Positions 19,321 to 30,117 of a stretch of DNA of 64,000 nt are shown here, piece by piece; the stretch's first letter is position 1; each line of letters opens with the position of its first letter. The position numbers and the translations under genes are program-made. Source of the stretch: Paraburkholderia sp. BL23I1N1 (GTDB lineage: Bacteria > Pseudomonadota > Gammaproteobacteria > Burkholderiales > Burkholderiaceae). Below the pieces are notes generated by a model, which was not told where the DNA came from, searched no databases, and was given only the letters and a program-made list of their open reading frames with translations. The stretch is taken from contig NZ_RAPV01000002.1 of assembly GCF_003610295.1 (NCBI RefSeq), positions 992,001 to 1,056,000 on the forward strand, written 5' to 3'.

Positions 19321-20478
19321 TCAACGGGCGGTCAGCAACGCTGCTTTTTGCGGCTGGCGCGCCGTTGGCTGCCCGGTCACCGCGTGTTCGATGATGCCGC
19401 CGCCGAGACACACGTCGCCATCGTAGAGCACCGCCGATTGCCCCGGTGTGACAGCCCATTGGGCGTCGTCGAAATTCAGTTCGAAGAGGCCTTCGCCGAC
19501 ACCTGCGGCGCTGGCCGCCGCGCCGAAGGAGCACGGCGCATCCGCTTGCCGATAGCGGGTTTTCGCGCCGCAAGCGAAGCCTTCAGCCGGCGGCTCGCCC
19601 GCGACCCAGCTGGTATTACCCGCGCTCAACGTATGGCTTAGCAGCCACGGATGGTCGTGGCCTTGCGCAACATACAGCGTGTTCGACGCAATATCCTTGC
19701 CGGCGACGAACCACGGCTCGCCGCTGCCGTCCTTGCTGCCGCCGAGGCCGATGCCCTTGCGCTGGCCGAACGTGTAGAACGCGAGGCCGATGTGTTCGCC
19801 GATCACTTTGCCGTCGGTGGTTTTCATCGGACCGGGTTGGGTCGGCAGATAGCGGTTCAGGAAGTCGCGGAACGGCCGTTCGCCAATAAAGCAGATACCG
19901 GTCGAATCCTTCTTCTTCGCGTTCGGCAGCGCGATCTGTTCAGCGATCTCGCGGACTTTGGTTTTCGGAATCTCGCCGAGCGGAAACAGCGTCTTCGACA
20001 ACTGCGCCTGGTTCAGCCGATGCAGGAAGTACGACTGGTCTTTCGTATGATCGAAGGCCTTCATCAGTTCGAAGCGGCCGTTGTTCTCGCGCACGCGCGC
20101 ATAGTGGCCGGTCGCGATGGTTTCCGCGCCGAGCGACATCGCGTGATCGAGGAAGGCCTTGAACTTGATTTCGGCGTTGCACAGCACGTCGGGATTCGGC
20201 GTGCGGCCGGCCGAGTATTCGCGGAGGAATTCGGCGAACACGCGGTCTTTGTACTCGGCGGCGAAGTTGACCGCCTCGACGTCGATGCCGATCAGGTCCG
20301 CCACCGACACGACGTCGATCCAGTCCTGCCGCGTCGAGCAGTACTCGCTGTCGTCATCGTCTTCCCAGTTTTTCATGAACAGGCCGACCACGTCGTAGCC
20401 CTGTTCCTTCAGCAGCCACGCGGTAACCGACGAATCGACGCCGCCCGACATGCCTACTACGACTTTCTGCTTGCTCAT
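19321..20478 (-). CDS. mnmA: tRNA-specific 2-thiouridylase
   Basis: A 385-residue ATP-dependent enzyme that thiolates U34 of the tRNAs for Lys, Glu and Gln using sulfur relayed from IscS/TusE. The PP-loop SGGVDS is at residues 11-16. The catalytic cysteines appear as Cys100 ([12 protein letters not shown]) and Cys196 ([12 protein letters not shown]). Full family length, with the C-terminal beta-barrel domain intact ([18 protein letters not shown]). The Nudix hydrolase gene lies 92 bp upstream on the same strand, a common pairing in beta-proteobacteria. Confidence 0.96.
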   Translation of the reverse strand: MSKQKVVVGMSGGVDSSVTAWLLKEQGYDVVGLFMKNWEDDDDSEYCSTRQDWIDVVSVADLIGIDVEAVNFAAEYKDRVFAEFLREYSAGRTPNPDVLCNAEIKFKAFLDHAMSLGAETIATGHYARVRENNGRFELMKAFDHTKDQSYFLHRLNQAQLSKTLFPLGEIPKTKVREIAEQIALPNAKKKDSTGICFIGERPFRDFLNRYLPTQPGPMKTTDGKVIGEHIGLAFYTFGQRKGIGLGGSKDGSGEPWFVAGKDIASNTLYVAQGHDHPWLLSHTLSAGNTSWVAGEPPAEGFACGAKTRYRQADAPCSFGAAASAAGVGEGLFELNFDDAQWAVTPGQSAVLYDGDVCLGGGIIEHAVTGQPTARQPQKAALLTAR

Positions 20479-20570
20479 AAGGTGCTCACTGGGTGCTGCG
20501 TGACTTCATTGATCGTGGGTTGACCGTGTTGCCTGGCCGCTCGTGACGGGTTGGGCCCGGCTGTGTCTGC

Positions 20571-21053
20571 TTAAACCTGTTTGCGCCCGACCGAATGCGT
20601 GTGCACGAAGTCGAGCGGGAAACGCCGTCCGGCGAGGTAATCGTCGAGACATTGCATGACGAGCGGCGTGCGGTGCCGTTCAGGGCAGGCGCGCAATTCG
20701 TCGGCGCTCATCCACAGCGTGCGGACGATCTCGGGATCGAGCGCGCGCTCAAGATCCGCTTCGCCGTTCGTGCCGCAATAGGTGAAGCGCAGATACGTCA
20801 CGCCCTCACTGCCGGGTCGCTCGAAATGCGTCATATACATGCCGACCAGCGCCTCGGGCGTGAACGGATGCGCGGTTTCTTCGAGCGTCTCGCGGATCAC
20901 CGCGTCCAGAAGCGTTTCGCCCGCTTCCAGGTGCCCGGCGGGCTGATTCAGGCGCAGGCCGTCGGCGGTATGTTCCTCGACAACGAGAAAACGCCCGTCA
21001 CGCTCGACGATGGCCGCAACGGTGACGTGCGGCAGCCAAGTTTCCGGTTTCAT
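20571..21053 (-). CDS. nudJ: Nudix hydrolase, NudJ-like
   Basis: A 160-residue Nudix hydrolase. The full Nudix box is present at residues 40-61 (GHLEAGETLLDAVIRETLEE then TA), with the N-terminal HVTVAAIVERDGRFLVVEE strand typical of NudJ, which hydrolyses thiamine pyrophosphates and nucleoside di/triphosphates. Substrate is inferred from resemblance. It is upstream of mnmA on the same strand with 92 bp between, likely co-transcribed, and divergent from the pnt operon. Confidence 0.85.
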   Translation of the reverse strand: MKPETWLPHVTVAAIVERDGRFLVVEEHTADGLRLNQPAGHLEAGETLLDAVIRETLEETAHPFTPEALVGMYMTHFERPGSEGVTYLRFTYCGTNGEADLERALDPEIVRTLWMSADELRACPERHRTPLVMQCLDDYLAGRRFPLDFVHTHSVGRKQV

Positions 21054-21299
21054 GGGTGCGCATTTTACCGTTTATAGGCCTTTGCTGCCGGGAAGCAGGC
21101 GACCGGCTGCGGGCGACCGGCCGTGAGCTGGGCCGACGGTTGATAAGGCGTCCTGCCGGGCCCGGATACCCGGATTGTCCCCGATTTCTGCGCACCCCCG
21201 AGTTTCGGTTAAAGTGACGCGGTTAGCCGTTGCACTTGCAAGCCGGCGTGCCTCGTCGGCAGATCTGTCGTAAAACAGGAAGTCGAGGAGGAGTCAAAG

Positions 21300-22442
21300 A
21301 TGCACATCGGAGTGCCAGCCGAGACGCGCGCGCACGAAACCCGCGTCGCCGCGACGCCCGAAACGGTCAAGAAGTACGTGACCCAGGGCCACCGGGTCAC
21401 GATCCAGAGCGGCGCCGGCACCGGCGCGAGCTTTCCTGACGATGCTTTTACAGCCGCCGGCGCGGAAATTGTCGACGCGGCCACCGCTTTTGGGGCCGAT
21501 CTGGTCCTCAAGGTCCAGTCCCCGACCGATGCCGAACTGCCGCTGCTCAAGCGCGGCGCGACGCTGGTCGGTATGCTCGATCCCTTTAATGCCGAAAACT
21601 CATCAAAGCTGGCGGCAGCGGGCATAACCGCGTTCGCTCTGGAAGCCGCGCCGCGTACCACGCGCGCGCAGAGCCTTGACGTGCTGTCGTCGCAGGCAAA
21701 CATCGCGGGCTACAAGGCGGTGCTGCTGGCCGCCACGCTCTATCCGCGTTTCATGCCGATGCTGATGACCGCCGCGGGCACCGTGAAAGCAGCGCGCGTG
21801 CTGATTCTCGGCGCGGGTGTGGCGGGTCTGCAGGCGATTGCGACCGCCAAGCGCCTCGGCGCCGTGATCGAAGCGTCCGACGTGCGTCCGGCCGTCAAGG
21901 AGCAGATCGAATCGCTCGGCGCCAAATTTCTCGACGTCCCGAACGAAACCGACGAGGAGCGCGAAGCCGCGCAGGGTGTAGGTGGCTATGCGCGGCCGAT
22001 GCCGCCTTCGTGGCTTGCGCGTCAGTCCGCACTGGTTCACGAGCGCGCGAAACAGGCCGATGTGGTGATCTCGACCGCCTTGATCCCAGGTCGCGCCGCA
22101 CCGACGCTGATCTCGGTGGAAACCGTGCAGGCCATGAAACCCGGTTCCGTGCTGGTGGACCTCGCGGCAGGCCGGGGCGCGGAATACGAAGGCCGGCGCG
22201 GCGGCAACTGTCCGCTCACCGAAGCGGACCAGGTCGTCACGAAACACGGCGTGCAGATCGTCGGCTATACGAATCTGGCCTCGATGGTGCCCGCCGACGC
22301 GTCGTCTTTATACGCACGCAACCTGCTCGACTTCCTGAAGCTGATCATCAGCAAGGAAGGCGCCCTGAACATCGATCTCGCGGACGACATCGTCGCGGCC
22401 ACACTTCTGGCCCGTGATGGTGAAGTCACGCGCAAGGCATAG
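21300..22442 (+). CDS. pntAA: NAD(P) transhydrogenase subunit alpha part 1
   Basis: A 380-residue soluble NAD(H)-binding domain (dI) of the proton-translocating transhydrogenase, which couples the proton gradient to hydride transfer from NADH to NADP+. The N-terminus ([20 protein letters not shown]) and the Rossmann motif [20 protein letters not shown] are characteristic. A GAGGAG ribosome site precedes ATG 21300. It is the first gene of a three-gene operon in which the alpha subunit is split into PntAA and PntAB, unlike the fused E. coli PntA. Confidence 0.96.
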   Translation: MHIGVPAETRAHETRVAATPETVKKYVTQGHRVTIQSGAGTGASFPDDAFTAAGAEIVDAATAFGADLVLKVQSPTDAELPLLKRGATLVGMLDPFNAENSSKLAAAGITAFALEAAPRTTRAQSLDVLSSQANIAGYKAVLLAATLYPRFMPMLMTAAGTVKAARVLILGAGVAGLQAIATAKRLGAVIEASDVRPAVKEQIESLGAKFLDVPNETDEEREAAQGVGGYARPMPPSWLARQSALVHERAKQADVVISTALIPGRAAPTLISVETVQAMKPGSVLVDLAAGRGAEYEGRRGGNCPLTEADQVVTKHGVQIVGYTNLASMVPADASSLYARNLLDFLKLIISKEGALNIDLADDIVAATLLARDGEVTRKA

Positions 22443-22510
22443 CAACGATGTTGCATGGGACCAGAGTAAGCGCTAAAGCGCTAACTCTGGTCGACAAAGG
22501 AGAGAGAGGA

Positions 22511-22836
22511 ATGGAAGTCATCAACCACACCGTCATCAACCTGATCATCTTTGTGCTGGCGATTTACGTCGGCTACCACGTCGTCTGGAACGTCACGCCC
22601 GCGCTGCACACGCCGCTGATGGCGGTGACCAACGCGATCTCGGCGATCGTGATCGTCGGCGCGATGCTGGCAGCTGGCCTCACCGTAGGCGACACCGGCA
22701 AGTTCTTCGGCACGCTGGCCGTCGCGCTCGCGGCGGTCAACGTGTTCGGCGGCTTTCTCGTGACGAGGCGAATGCTGGAGATGTTCAGGAAGAAAGAGCC
22801 GAAGAAGCTCCCCGCCGTTGCCAAGGAGAACGCGTA

Positions 22837-22837
<1 letters not shown>
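22511..22837 (+). CDS. pntAB: NAD(P) transhydrogenase subunit alpha part 2
   Basis: A 108-residue membrane protein forming the alpha-side transmembrane domain of the transhydrogenase. Three hydrophobic helices are visible ([49 protein letters not shown]), and the ends in a lysine-rich cytoplasmic tail. The open frame begins at 22448, but ATG 22511 has a strong GGAGAGAGAGG ribosome site and gives the family N-terminus. Its stop overlaps the pntB start by one base (TAATG), so translation is probably coupled. Confidence 0.95.
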
Positions 22838-24291
<1,454 letters not shown>

Positions 24292-24299
24292 CGGGCTAT

Positions 24300-24337
24300 G
24301 GTTCGCGCGGCCTGCCTCGCGGCGGGCCGCGCGAACC
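24300..24337. terminator. Hairpin between convergent pntB and WYL gene
   Basis: GGTTCGCGCGGCC at 24300-24312 is the perfect reverse complement of 24325-24337. It lies between the convergent stops at 24291 and 24357, where a bidirectional terminator is expected. No T-run follows, so the mechanism is uncertain. Confidence 0.5.
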
Positions 24338-24356
24338 ACCCGGCATGCAGCCTGGT

Positions 24357-25043
24357 TCACCGCGGCTTCGCATTCACATGCCGCATCAAATCCGCCAGCC
24401 GTCGTCCTTCCTGATCCGGATACGCTTCGAGCACCTGAAGATCCCGGATCTTTTCCAACCCGAAATTGCGAAAATCGCGGCGCAATTCGCACCATGCGCC
24501 GAGCGTCCAGCGCGCGCCCCAATACGCCAGCGCCAGCGGCCACACGCGCCGCTCGGTCGCCGCGCCATTTGCATCGGTATAGGCGAAACTCACCACCTGA
24601 CGCGCGTCGATCGCCCGATGCAGCACGTCCACCCTGGCTGAAAATTCCGCCTTGATGTGAAACGACGGCGCGAAGATCGGCAGACGTTCGAGCGTTGCGC
24701 GCTTGTCGGCGGGCATTGCCGAGGCGATCTTCGCCAAGGCCCCGCGCGCGCCGCTCGCAAAGCCGGCGCCGCCCCACGATTCGAGCATCCGCGCGCCCGC
24801 TGCGAGCGCGGCGAGTTCGTCGACGGTGAAGGTGAGGGGCGGCAGGCTCGCCGCGCGGCTCAAGCGGTAGCCGATGCCCGCTTCGCCTTCGATTGGCACG
24901 CCTGACAATTGCAGATCGCGCACGTCGCGATAGACCGTGCGCAACGAGATATTCAGCCAGTCGGCGAGTTGTTGCGCGGTGGTCAGACGCCGTCCGCGTA
25001 GCAGTTCGGCGATCTGGAACAGGCGGTCGGCGCGGCGCGTCAT
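24357..25043 (-). CDS. YafY-type HTH/WYL transcriptional regulator
   Basis: A 228-residue regulator with an N-terminal DeoR-like HTH (RRADRLFQIAELLRGRRLTT, then RTVYRDVRDLQLSG) and a C-terminal WYL-domain region (VSFAYTDANGAATERRVWPL, and WTLGAWCELRRDFRNFGLEKI). WYL domains sense nucleic acids or small ligands. ATG 25043 was chosen because it directly precedes the HTH; the longer frame to 25097 adds a non-conserved leader. It follows the VOC-family gene at 25173 on the same strand; this regulator/VOC pairing recurs in related genomes. Confidence 0.88.
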   Translation of the reverse strand: MTRRADRLFQIAELLRGRRLTTAQQLADWLNISLRTVYRDVRDLQLSGVPIEGEAGIGYRLSRAASLPPLTFTVDELAALAAGARMLESWGGAGFASGARGALAKIASAMPADKRATLERLPIFAPSFHIKAEFSARVDVLHRAIDARQVVSFAYTDANGAATERRVWPLALAYWGARWTLGAWCELRRDFRNFGLEKIRDLQVLEAYPDQEGRRLADLMRHVNAKPR

Positions 25044-25172
25044 CGTGGGCGTCTTGTAGAAAAGGACAGGGACTGTCCCGCGATGATAGCGCCGCATGCT
25101 GCGCTCCGGTCGGCGTTCCGCGCGGTGCCTGTCGGCGGCCGCGCTTATACGCCGCGTTGCGTGTTAGCCGTT

Positions 25173-25556
25173 TTAGCCGTTGGTCAGCGAATGCAGGCCG
25201 AGACGGTTGCCTTCCGTGTCGGTGAAGAACGCGATATAGCCGATGTCCTGCGGCAGTTTGATCACCGGGCCATCCGTCTTGCCGCCGGCTTTTTCGACGC
25301 GTGCGAGGGTGACGTCGACGGTCGGCCGGGCGTTCAGATAAACGAGCACGCCGTCGCCGGTTGGCTCCATCGACGGGCTATGGACGATCGCGCCGCCGGT
25401 GGCCGGTTCCTCGTAGCCGAAGATGGCGATTGGCTGGCCGCCGATTTCCTGGCGATTCAGTTTGACGTCGAGTGCGGCTTCGTAAAAGCGGACAGCGCGT
25501 TCGAAATCGACGGACGGAATCTCGAACCATGCAACTACTTTGGATGATGCGGACAT
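25173..25556 (-). CDS. VOC-family (glyoxalase-like) protein
   Basis: A 127-residue vicinal-oxygen-chelate fold protein: VAWFEIPSVDFERAVRFYEA is the first beta-alpha-beta module and IGYIAFFTDTEGNRLGLHS the last. It resembles the YdeO/PhnB-like glyoxalase relatives whose substrates are mostly unknown and which often lack the full set of metal ligands. GGAGAG lies 6 bp before ATG 25556. It is immediately upstream of the WYL regulator gene and probably co-transcribed with it. Confidence 0.85.
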   Translation of the reverse strand: MSASSKVVAWFEIPSVDFERAVRFYEAALDVKLNRQEIGGQPIAIFGYEEPATGGAIVHSPSMEPTGDGVLVYLNARPTVDVTLARVEKAGGKTDGPVIKLPQDIGYIAFFTDTEGNRLGLHSLTNG

Positions 25557-25684
25557 GACACTCTCCTGTGAATGGCGGTAGGCCGTGCAAAGCGCCGGAT
25601 GGCGTGAGGAGGAGTGTGCGTGGGGGCTACTGACAGCGTAGTGTCAGTAGGGCGTGGCGGGTGTCCAATACCGGGGTACCGGCG

Positions 25685-25718
25685 AAAAAAAACCGCGGAC
25701 CTGGATCCGCGGTTTTTT
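25685..25718. terminator. Bidirectional Rho-independent terminator
   Basis: CCGCGGA at 25693-25699 pairs with TCCGCGG at 25706-25712 around a CCTGGA loop, flanked by A8 upstream and T6 downstream. The minus-strand product ends in a long U-run and fits termination of the methyltransferase gene ending at 25739. Confidence 0.85.
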
Positions 25719-25738
25719 CGATGCTGCTCTGCTCCAGC

Positions 25739-27034
25739 TTACGCTGCCGGCGTGTCGTTGTTCTGCGGCCGTTGCCGGACGCTGCCCGCAATCAGATCGA
25801 AGCGGAACAGCCGGCATTCGAGCGCGCCGTTGAAGAGCGGCGTTTTGGTCGACTCGCGCAGACGCAACTGGCCCGGCAGCTTACGATCCGAAGTGAGAAT
25901 AAACGCGTGCCAGCCGGTGAAGCGCTGCTTCAGCGCATCGCCGAGCGATTGGAAAAACTCGCTGTCCGGGGTTTCTTCCTGAGCGCGGCGGAAGCTGTCG
26001 TCGTCGCGGCCTTCACGCGTGGCGCGGCCTTCGCGGATTTCGCCGCGCGCGTTGCGACCGCGCACTTCGATCCGCTCGCCATACGGCGGATTCGCGACGA
26101 GGATGCCCGGTTCAGCCGACGGCGCCGTCATGCCGCGCGCGTCGACCTGCTTGAGCGGAATCAACGGCAGACCGGCGCGCTGGAAATTCGCGCGCGCCTT
26201 GTCGAGCATGTCGCCGGAAATATCGCTGCCGAAGATCTGCAAATCGGCGCGCGAGTCGCGGCCGGCGTGTTTCGCGTCGAGCGCGGCGGCCTTCAGCGGT
26301 TGCCAGGTCTTGGCGTCGAACTGCTTGAGCTTCTCGAAGCCGAAGCGGCGCTCCGCGCCCGGCGCGATATTCAGCGCCACTTGCGCGGCTTCCGCGAGGA
26401 AGGTGCCGCTGCCGCACATCGGGTCGTACAACGGCGTGCCGGCGGTCCAGCCGGTCAGACGCAGAATGCCCGCCGCGAGGTTCTCGCGCAGCGGCGCCGC
26501 GCCCTTATCGAGCCGCCAGCCGCGTTTGAAGAGCGGATCGCCGGAGGTGTCGAGATACAGCGTGCAATCGGTGGCGGTGAGGAACGCGAACACGCGCACG
26601 TCGGGCATGGCGGTGTCGATGCTCGGACGCGCACCGCTTACTTCACGCAGGCGGTCGCAGATCGCGTCCTTGACACGCAGCGTTGTGAATTCGAGGCTGC
26701 GCAGCGGCGATTTGATCGCGGTGACGTCCACGCGCAGCGTTTCGTTCGCCGAGAACCACTGCTCCCAGCGCTGTTCGACCGCGAGCGCGTAAATGTCCTG
26801 TTCGCTGCGATACGGCCGATGCGCGATTTTCAGCAGCACGCGGCTCGCGAGGCGCGAGTGCAGGTTGGCGGCCATGCCGGCGGCCCAGCCGCCGCGGAAA
26901 TGCACGCCGCCGGGCACTTGCGCGCCGGCCGTGAACGGCGCGCCGTTCAGGTGCTTCGCGGCAATTTCAGCGAGCTCGGTGGCGAGCGCGGCTTCAAGGC
27001 CGCGCGGACAGGGAAGGAAGAAATCGAAGGACAT
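25739..27034 (-). CDS. RlmL-like THUMP-domain rRNA methyltransferase
   Basis: A 431-residue class I SAM-dependent RNA methyltransferase corresponding to the N-terminal half of E. coli RlmL (guanine-N2 methylation of 23S rRNA G2445). The start FDFFLPCPRGLEAALATELA is the family signature, a THUMP domain follows, and the catalytic domain has DPMCGSGTFLAEAAQVALNI and the N2-guanine motif NPPYGERI. A charged insertion (RGRNARGEIREGRATREGR) follows the NPPY motif and looks variable. The E. coli enzyme is fused to RlmK; here it is stand-alone, as usual in beta-proteobacteria. Confidence 0.9.
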   Translation of the reverse strand: MSFDFFLPCPRGLEAALATELAEIAAKHLNGAPFTAGAQVPGGVHFRGGWAAGMAANLHSRLASRVLLKIAHRPYRSEQDIYALAVEQRWEQWFSANETLRVDVTAIKSPLRSLEFTTLRVKDAICDRLREVSGARPSIDTAMPDVRVFAFLTATDCTLYLDTSGDPLFKRGWRLDKGAAPLRENLAAGILRLTGWTAGTPLYDPMCGSGTFLAEAAQVALNIAPGAERRFGFEKLKQFDAKTWQPLKAAALDAKHAGRDSRADLQIFGSDISGDMLDKARANFQRAGLPLIPLKQVDARGMTAPSAEPGILVANPPYGERIEVRGRNARGEIREGRATREGRDDDSFRRAQEETPDSEFFQSLGDALKQRFTGWHAFILTSDRKLPGQLRLRESTKTPLFNGALECRLFRFDLIAGSVRQRPQNNDTPAA

Positions 27035-27230
27035 TGAGGTTGCCGGAAGGCGTTAGATAAGGCGCTATTGTACGCGGTCGGGGTGACGGGCCAGGCGGGG
27101 CTGTTCCCGGGGGCGCGGCGCCGCCGCCGGGGCGGCCCGCACGTGAGCGGAACGCGTGGCTTCGGGGGGGGCGCCCCGGCGCACGTGGGACGGCGTGGCA
27201 GCCGTTCGCTGGCGCCCCCGTGCGTGCTCT

Positions 27231-29354
27231 CTATTTGCTCTGAGGTGCCGCTTTGGCCGGCCACACCAGCTCCAGCGGATGCCGGAACACCCGCTGCCAG
27301 ATCGCGCCACGCAGCGAGCGCACCGCATTGCGCCGCAAGTCGCGCGATTTCACCGCCATGTAGAAGGCGAGCGCAAAACTCGTGGCCACGTTGAGGATTG
27401 CCATGCTTCCGACCCCCGCAACCGCCCACCACAGTTCCGGCAACTTCAACGCGCCTTTGCCGAGCACGCCGATCGCCACGCCGATCGAGCCGGCGCTGAG
27501 CGTCACGTGACGCACTTCAAAGGCGAATGCGAAGGCGGTGAGGATCGCCGGCACGAGCCCGAGCATCAGGCCGAGCGTGATATTGCCCACCACGCCCGCC
27601 ACATTCGTGCGGCAAAACGCTGCGAGCCGGGCCGCGCCGGCCGCGCCGAGCGTCAGGCGCAGGCGCCGGTTGTAGGCGAGCGCATCGGCTACGCGATGCA
27701 GGACGAACCAATTGTCCGCCCACCCCGACAGCAAACTGGAAGACCACAGCAGCACGCCGGTCAACGCGGCGTAGAACGGCGTCGGTCCCAGCAGTGAGAA
27801 CGAGTGCAGCGTGGCGTGCGCCTTCTCCGGCGAGATGATGTTGGCGTTGAAAAGCGCGTGCCACAGCAATTGCACGCCGAAGCACACGGGAAACACCAGC
27901 AGCACGTTGCCGAGCACCGCGGCGGCTTGCGTACGCATGAGTGCGGTCACCGAACTGACGAAGCTGTCCACGCCTGCCGGCGTGCCGACGCCGTCCAGTT
28001 CACGGGCGAGGGTGGGCGCGGTCATCGCCGGTTGCTTGGTGGCGAGCGAGAAGTGCAGGAAGTGCATGAGGAGGAAGCTGGCCGCGTAGTTGATGCCGGC
28101 GAGCAGGCCTTCGACCATTGCTTGCAGATGCACACCGGTGATGGCGAATTTCACGCAGACTGTGACGACGGTCACGAGCCCGCCGCCGGCTGCCATGCGC
28201 AGCATCTTCAGGTATTCGGCGCGATCGCGCGCGATGTAGTGCTCGCCGGTATCGGCGCTGTACTCGACGACTTTGCGCGCCAGCAACGAGAAATTGCTGC
28301 GCACGAGATGGGCGACGCTCTGGCTCGCGTGATTCGCGTTCACCAGTTCGGCGGCGAGACGCGCACCGGCGTGCGGATCGTCCTGCGTCATCCAGGCGTC
28401 CAGCAGATGCTCGGCGCGCACGATGCGCATGCGCATCCGTTCGACCTGGAACACGATATCGACGCTGACGCCGTTGCGGTAGAGATGGGCGAAGACGTTG
28501 TCGGTGGCGCTGCGGCATTCGTCGAGCAGCAGGCGCAGATAGTTGACCTCATGCAGCAGCTTGTCTTGTGGGGCGCCTTCGCTGACTGCCTGATGGGCTG
28601 CTTCGACGGCGAGCATGGCGCGCGTGAGCCGGTAGAACGGCTGCTTTTCCATGGCGGCGCGGACATCGCCGGCATCGCGGAGATCGACTTCGCCGAGGCG
28701 GCTGCGGACGGTTTGCGACAGACCGGTCGAGCTGATCTGGCAGGTGAGGTTGTGCAGGGCGGCCAACAGGTCGAGCGAGAACGGGGCGATGTCACGTTGT
28801 TCGCTGTCGTCCTCGTCGAAGGCGAAGAGGTCGCGGATGCGGGTGAGCAGATCGGTTGGCAGATTGGCGATCCATTCGGCGTCGCGTTCCTGGCTGAACA
28901 TCAGCGTGACGATCGCGCCCAGGTCGCGCCGGTTCGGCGCGGGCGGGATCAGTGAGGCTTCGAGGCGTTCGAAGAGTGCGCCGAAGAAGCCGGAGTGAAC
29001 GGGCATGCCTGCATCGCAGAGAAGCGAGAGGCTGTCGCTTTCGCGGAGCAGCGCGCGGAGAATGCCGGCGACGTTGGCCTTCCAGGCCGGGTTACGGTCC
29101 AGCACGTGGAGGAGATAACGGATTCTTGTGTGTGCCGGGGATGAGCGTGATGGGTAGTTTTCGACGGTGCTGTCGAGTTGCTCGGGTTGGACTGCGCGGC
29201 CGCGGTGGATCCAGTGGGCGAGTTCGATCAGCCATTCACTGCGGTCCGGATAAGGCGCCGTCTTGTCGGCAATCGCTAGCAGTGCGTCCAGTTGGTGGCC
29301 GCCGTCGCGGGAGGCTCGCCATTTTTTTAGGAATCTTTTGAAGGAGGTGAACAT
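27231..29354 (-). CDS. Gcr-type 'site-specific recombinase' membrane protein
   Basis: A 707-residue protein of the SpecificRecomb family, originally linked to the gonococcal gene gcr. The N-terminal 330 residues are soluble and helical; the C-terminal half carries about six to seven hydrophobic helices (for example AAVLGNVLLVFPVCFGVQLL and ITLGLMLGLVPAILTAFAF). There are no tyrosine or serine recombinase catalytic motifs, so the recombinase name is historical and a membrane role is more likely. It ends in a tract that precedes the inverted-repeat element at 29448, whose left arm lies in its 5' upstream region. Confidence 0.8.
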   Translation of the reverse strand: MFTSFKRFLKKWRASRDGGHQLDALLAIADKTAPYPDRSEWLIELAHWIHRGRAVQPEQLDSTVENYPSRSSPAHTRIRYLLHVLDRNPAWKANVAGILRALLRESDSLSLLCDAGMPVHSGFFGALFERLEASLIPPAPNRRDLGAIVTLMFSQERDAEWIANLPTDLLTRIRDLFAFDEDDSEQRDIAPFSLDLLAALHNLTCQISSTGLSQTVRSRLGEVDLRDAGDVRAAMEKQPFYRLTRAMLAVEAAHQAVSEGAPQDKLLHEVNYLRLLLDECRSATDNVFAHLYRNGVSVDIVFQVERMRMRIVRAEHLLDAWMTQDDPHAGARLAAELVNANHASQSVAHLVRSNFSLLARKVVEYSADTGEHYIARDRAEYLKMLRMAAGGGLVTVVTVCVKFAITGVHLQAMVEGLLAGINYAASFLLMHFLHFSLATKQPAMTAPTLARELDGVGTPAGVDSFVSSVTALMRTQAAAVLGNVLLVFPVCFGVQLLWHALFNANIISPEKAHATLHSFSLLGPTPFYAALTGVLLWSSSLLSGWADNWFVLHRVADALAYNRRLRLTLGAAGAARLAAFCRTNVAGVVGNITLGLMLGLVPAILTAFAFAFEVRHVTLSAGSIGVAIGVLGKGALKLPELWWAVAGVGSMAILNVATSFALAFYMAVKSRDLRRNAVRSLRGAIWQRVFRHPLELVWPAKAAPQSK

Positions 29355-29447
29355 TTTGGGTTTTTTGCCCTACGGGGTTGCTGGCTTTTTTGGCCTTTCC
29401 TTGAGTTGGTTGCCTGCTCGGCGCTTTTGGGTTGTTTGCGTGTGGCG

Positions 29448-30070
29448 TTGGCCTTTCCTTGTTTTGTTAGTGGTCTATTAGCGTTGCCCCTGTGCGGGGC
29501 GGCACCTACTTTTCTTTGCCTGCCGCAAAGAAAAGTAGGCAAAAGAAAGCGGCTCACACCGCCAGCTCATAAGCGGGTCCCCTGGCTCGGAGGGGGTAGT
29601 GGTGTATCTGGAATCCGTGCCCTCGCACATTCCGCTCCGGTGACAAGGCAGTCATTCTTCCGGCGGCGCTGCGCGCGCCGAAGGGTACTTCACCAAACCA
29701 TCCGATCAGGTTTGCGCACGCTTTCAATTTGGCTCCGCAGATCACCGTCCCGCCGTGACCGCGCTTCGAGGCGAAGCCGATGGCCCCCACCACGCATGAA
29801 CGACGCCCCATGGTTTCCCATGCATACCCGTCCGCGACGCACGTAGTGCGGAGTGGGAGCTGATGAGCCCTTAGTCACTCAAGCCGAATGTGCGAGGACA
29901 CGGATTCCAGATGCACCACTACCGTGACTGCGCGAGGGACCCGCTTAAGAATTAGCGGTGTGAGCCGCTTTCTTTGCTTATCTTTCTTTGCGGCCCGCGC
30001 AAAGAAAAGTAGGTGCCGCCCCGCACAGGGGCAACGCTAATAGACCACTAACAAAACAAGGAAAGGCCAA
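29448..30070. repeat. Inverted-repeat element with ~190-bp arms
   Basis: The left arm (about 29448-29638) and right arm (about 29883-30070) are long imperfect inverted repeats. The outer roughly 75 bases match almost perfectly (TTGGCCTTTCCTTGTTTTGT at the left end, reverse complement at the right end), and similarity continues inward through GCGGCTCACACCG, AAGCGGGTCC and TCTGGAATCCGTG. Each arm also contains smaller A/T-rich palindromes (ACTTTTCTTTGC/GCAAAGAAAAGT). The 240-bp centre has minus-strand open frames of 62 and 85 codons that extend into the arms and look incidental. From memory, closely similar sequence recurs in Burkholderia and Paraburkholderia intergenic regions, so this is probably a non-autonomous or structured repeat family. 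It fills most of the 763-bp gap 29355-30117. Confidence 0.8.
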
Positions 30071-30117
30071 CCCCGTGGGCACCCAGACAAAAAGCACCGC
30101 GAAGACAAAAAAAGCCA

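Noticed and set aside
27231..29354. True site-specific recombinase
   Set aside because: The protein belongs to the family of that name but has several membrane helices and no recombinase catalytic residues.
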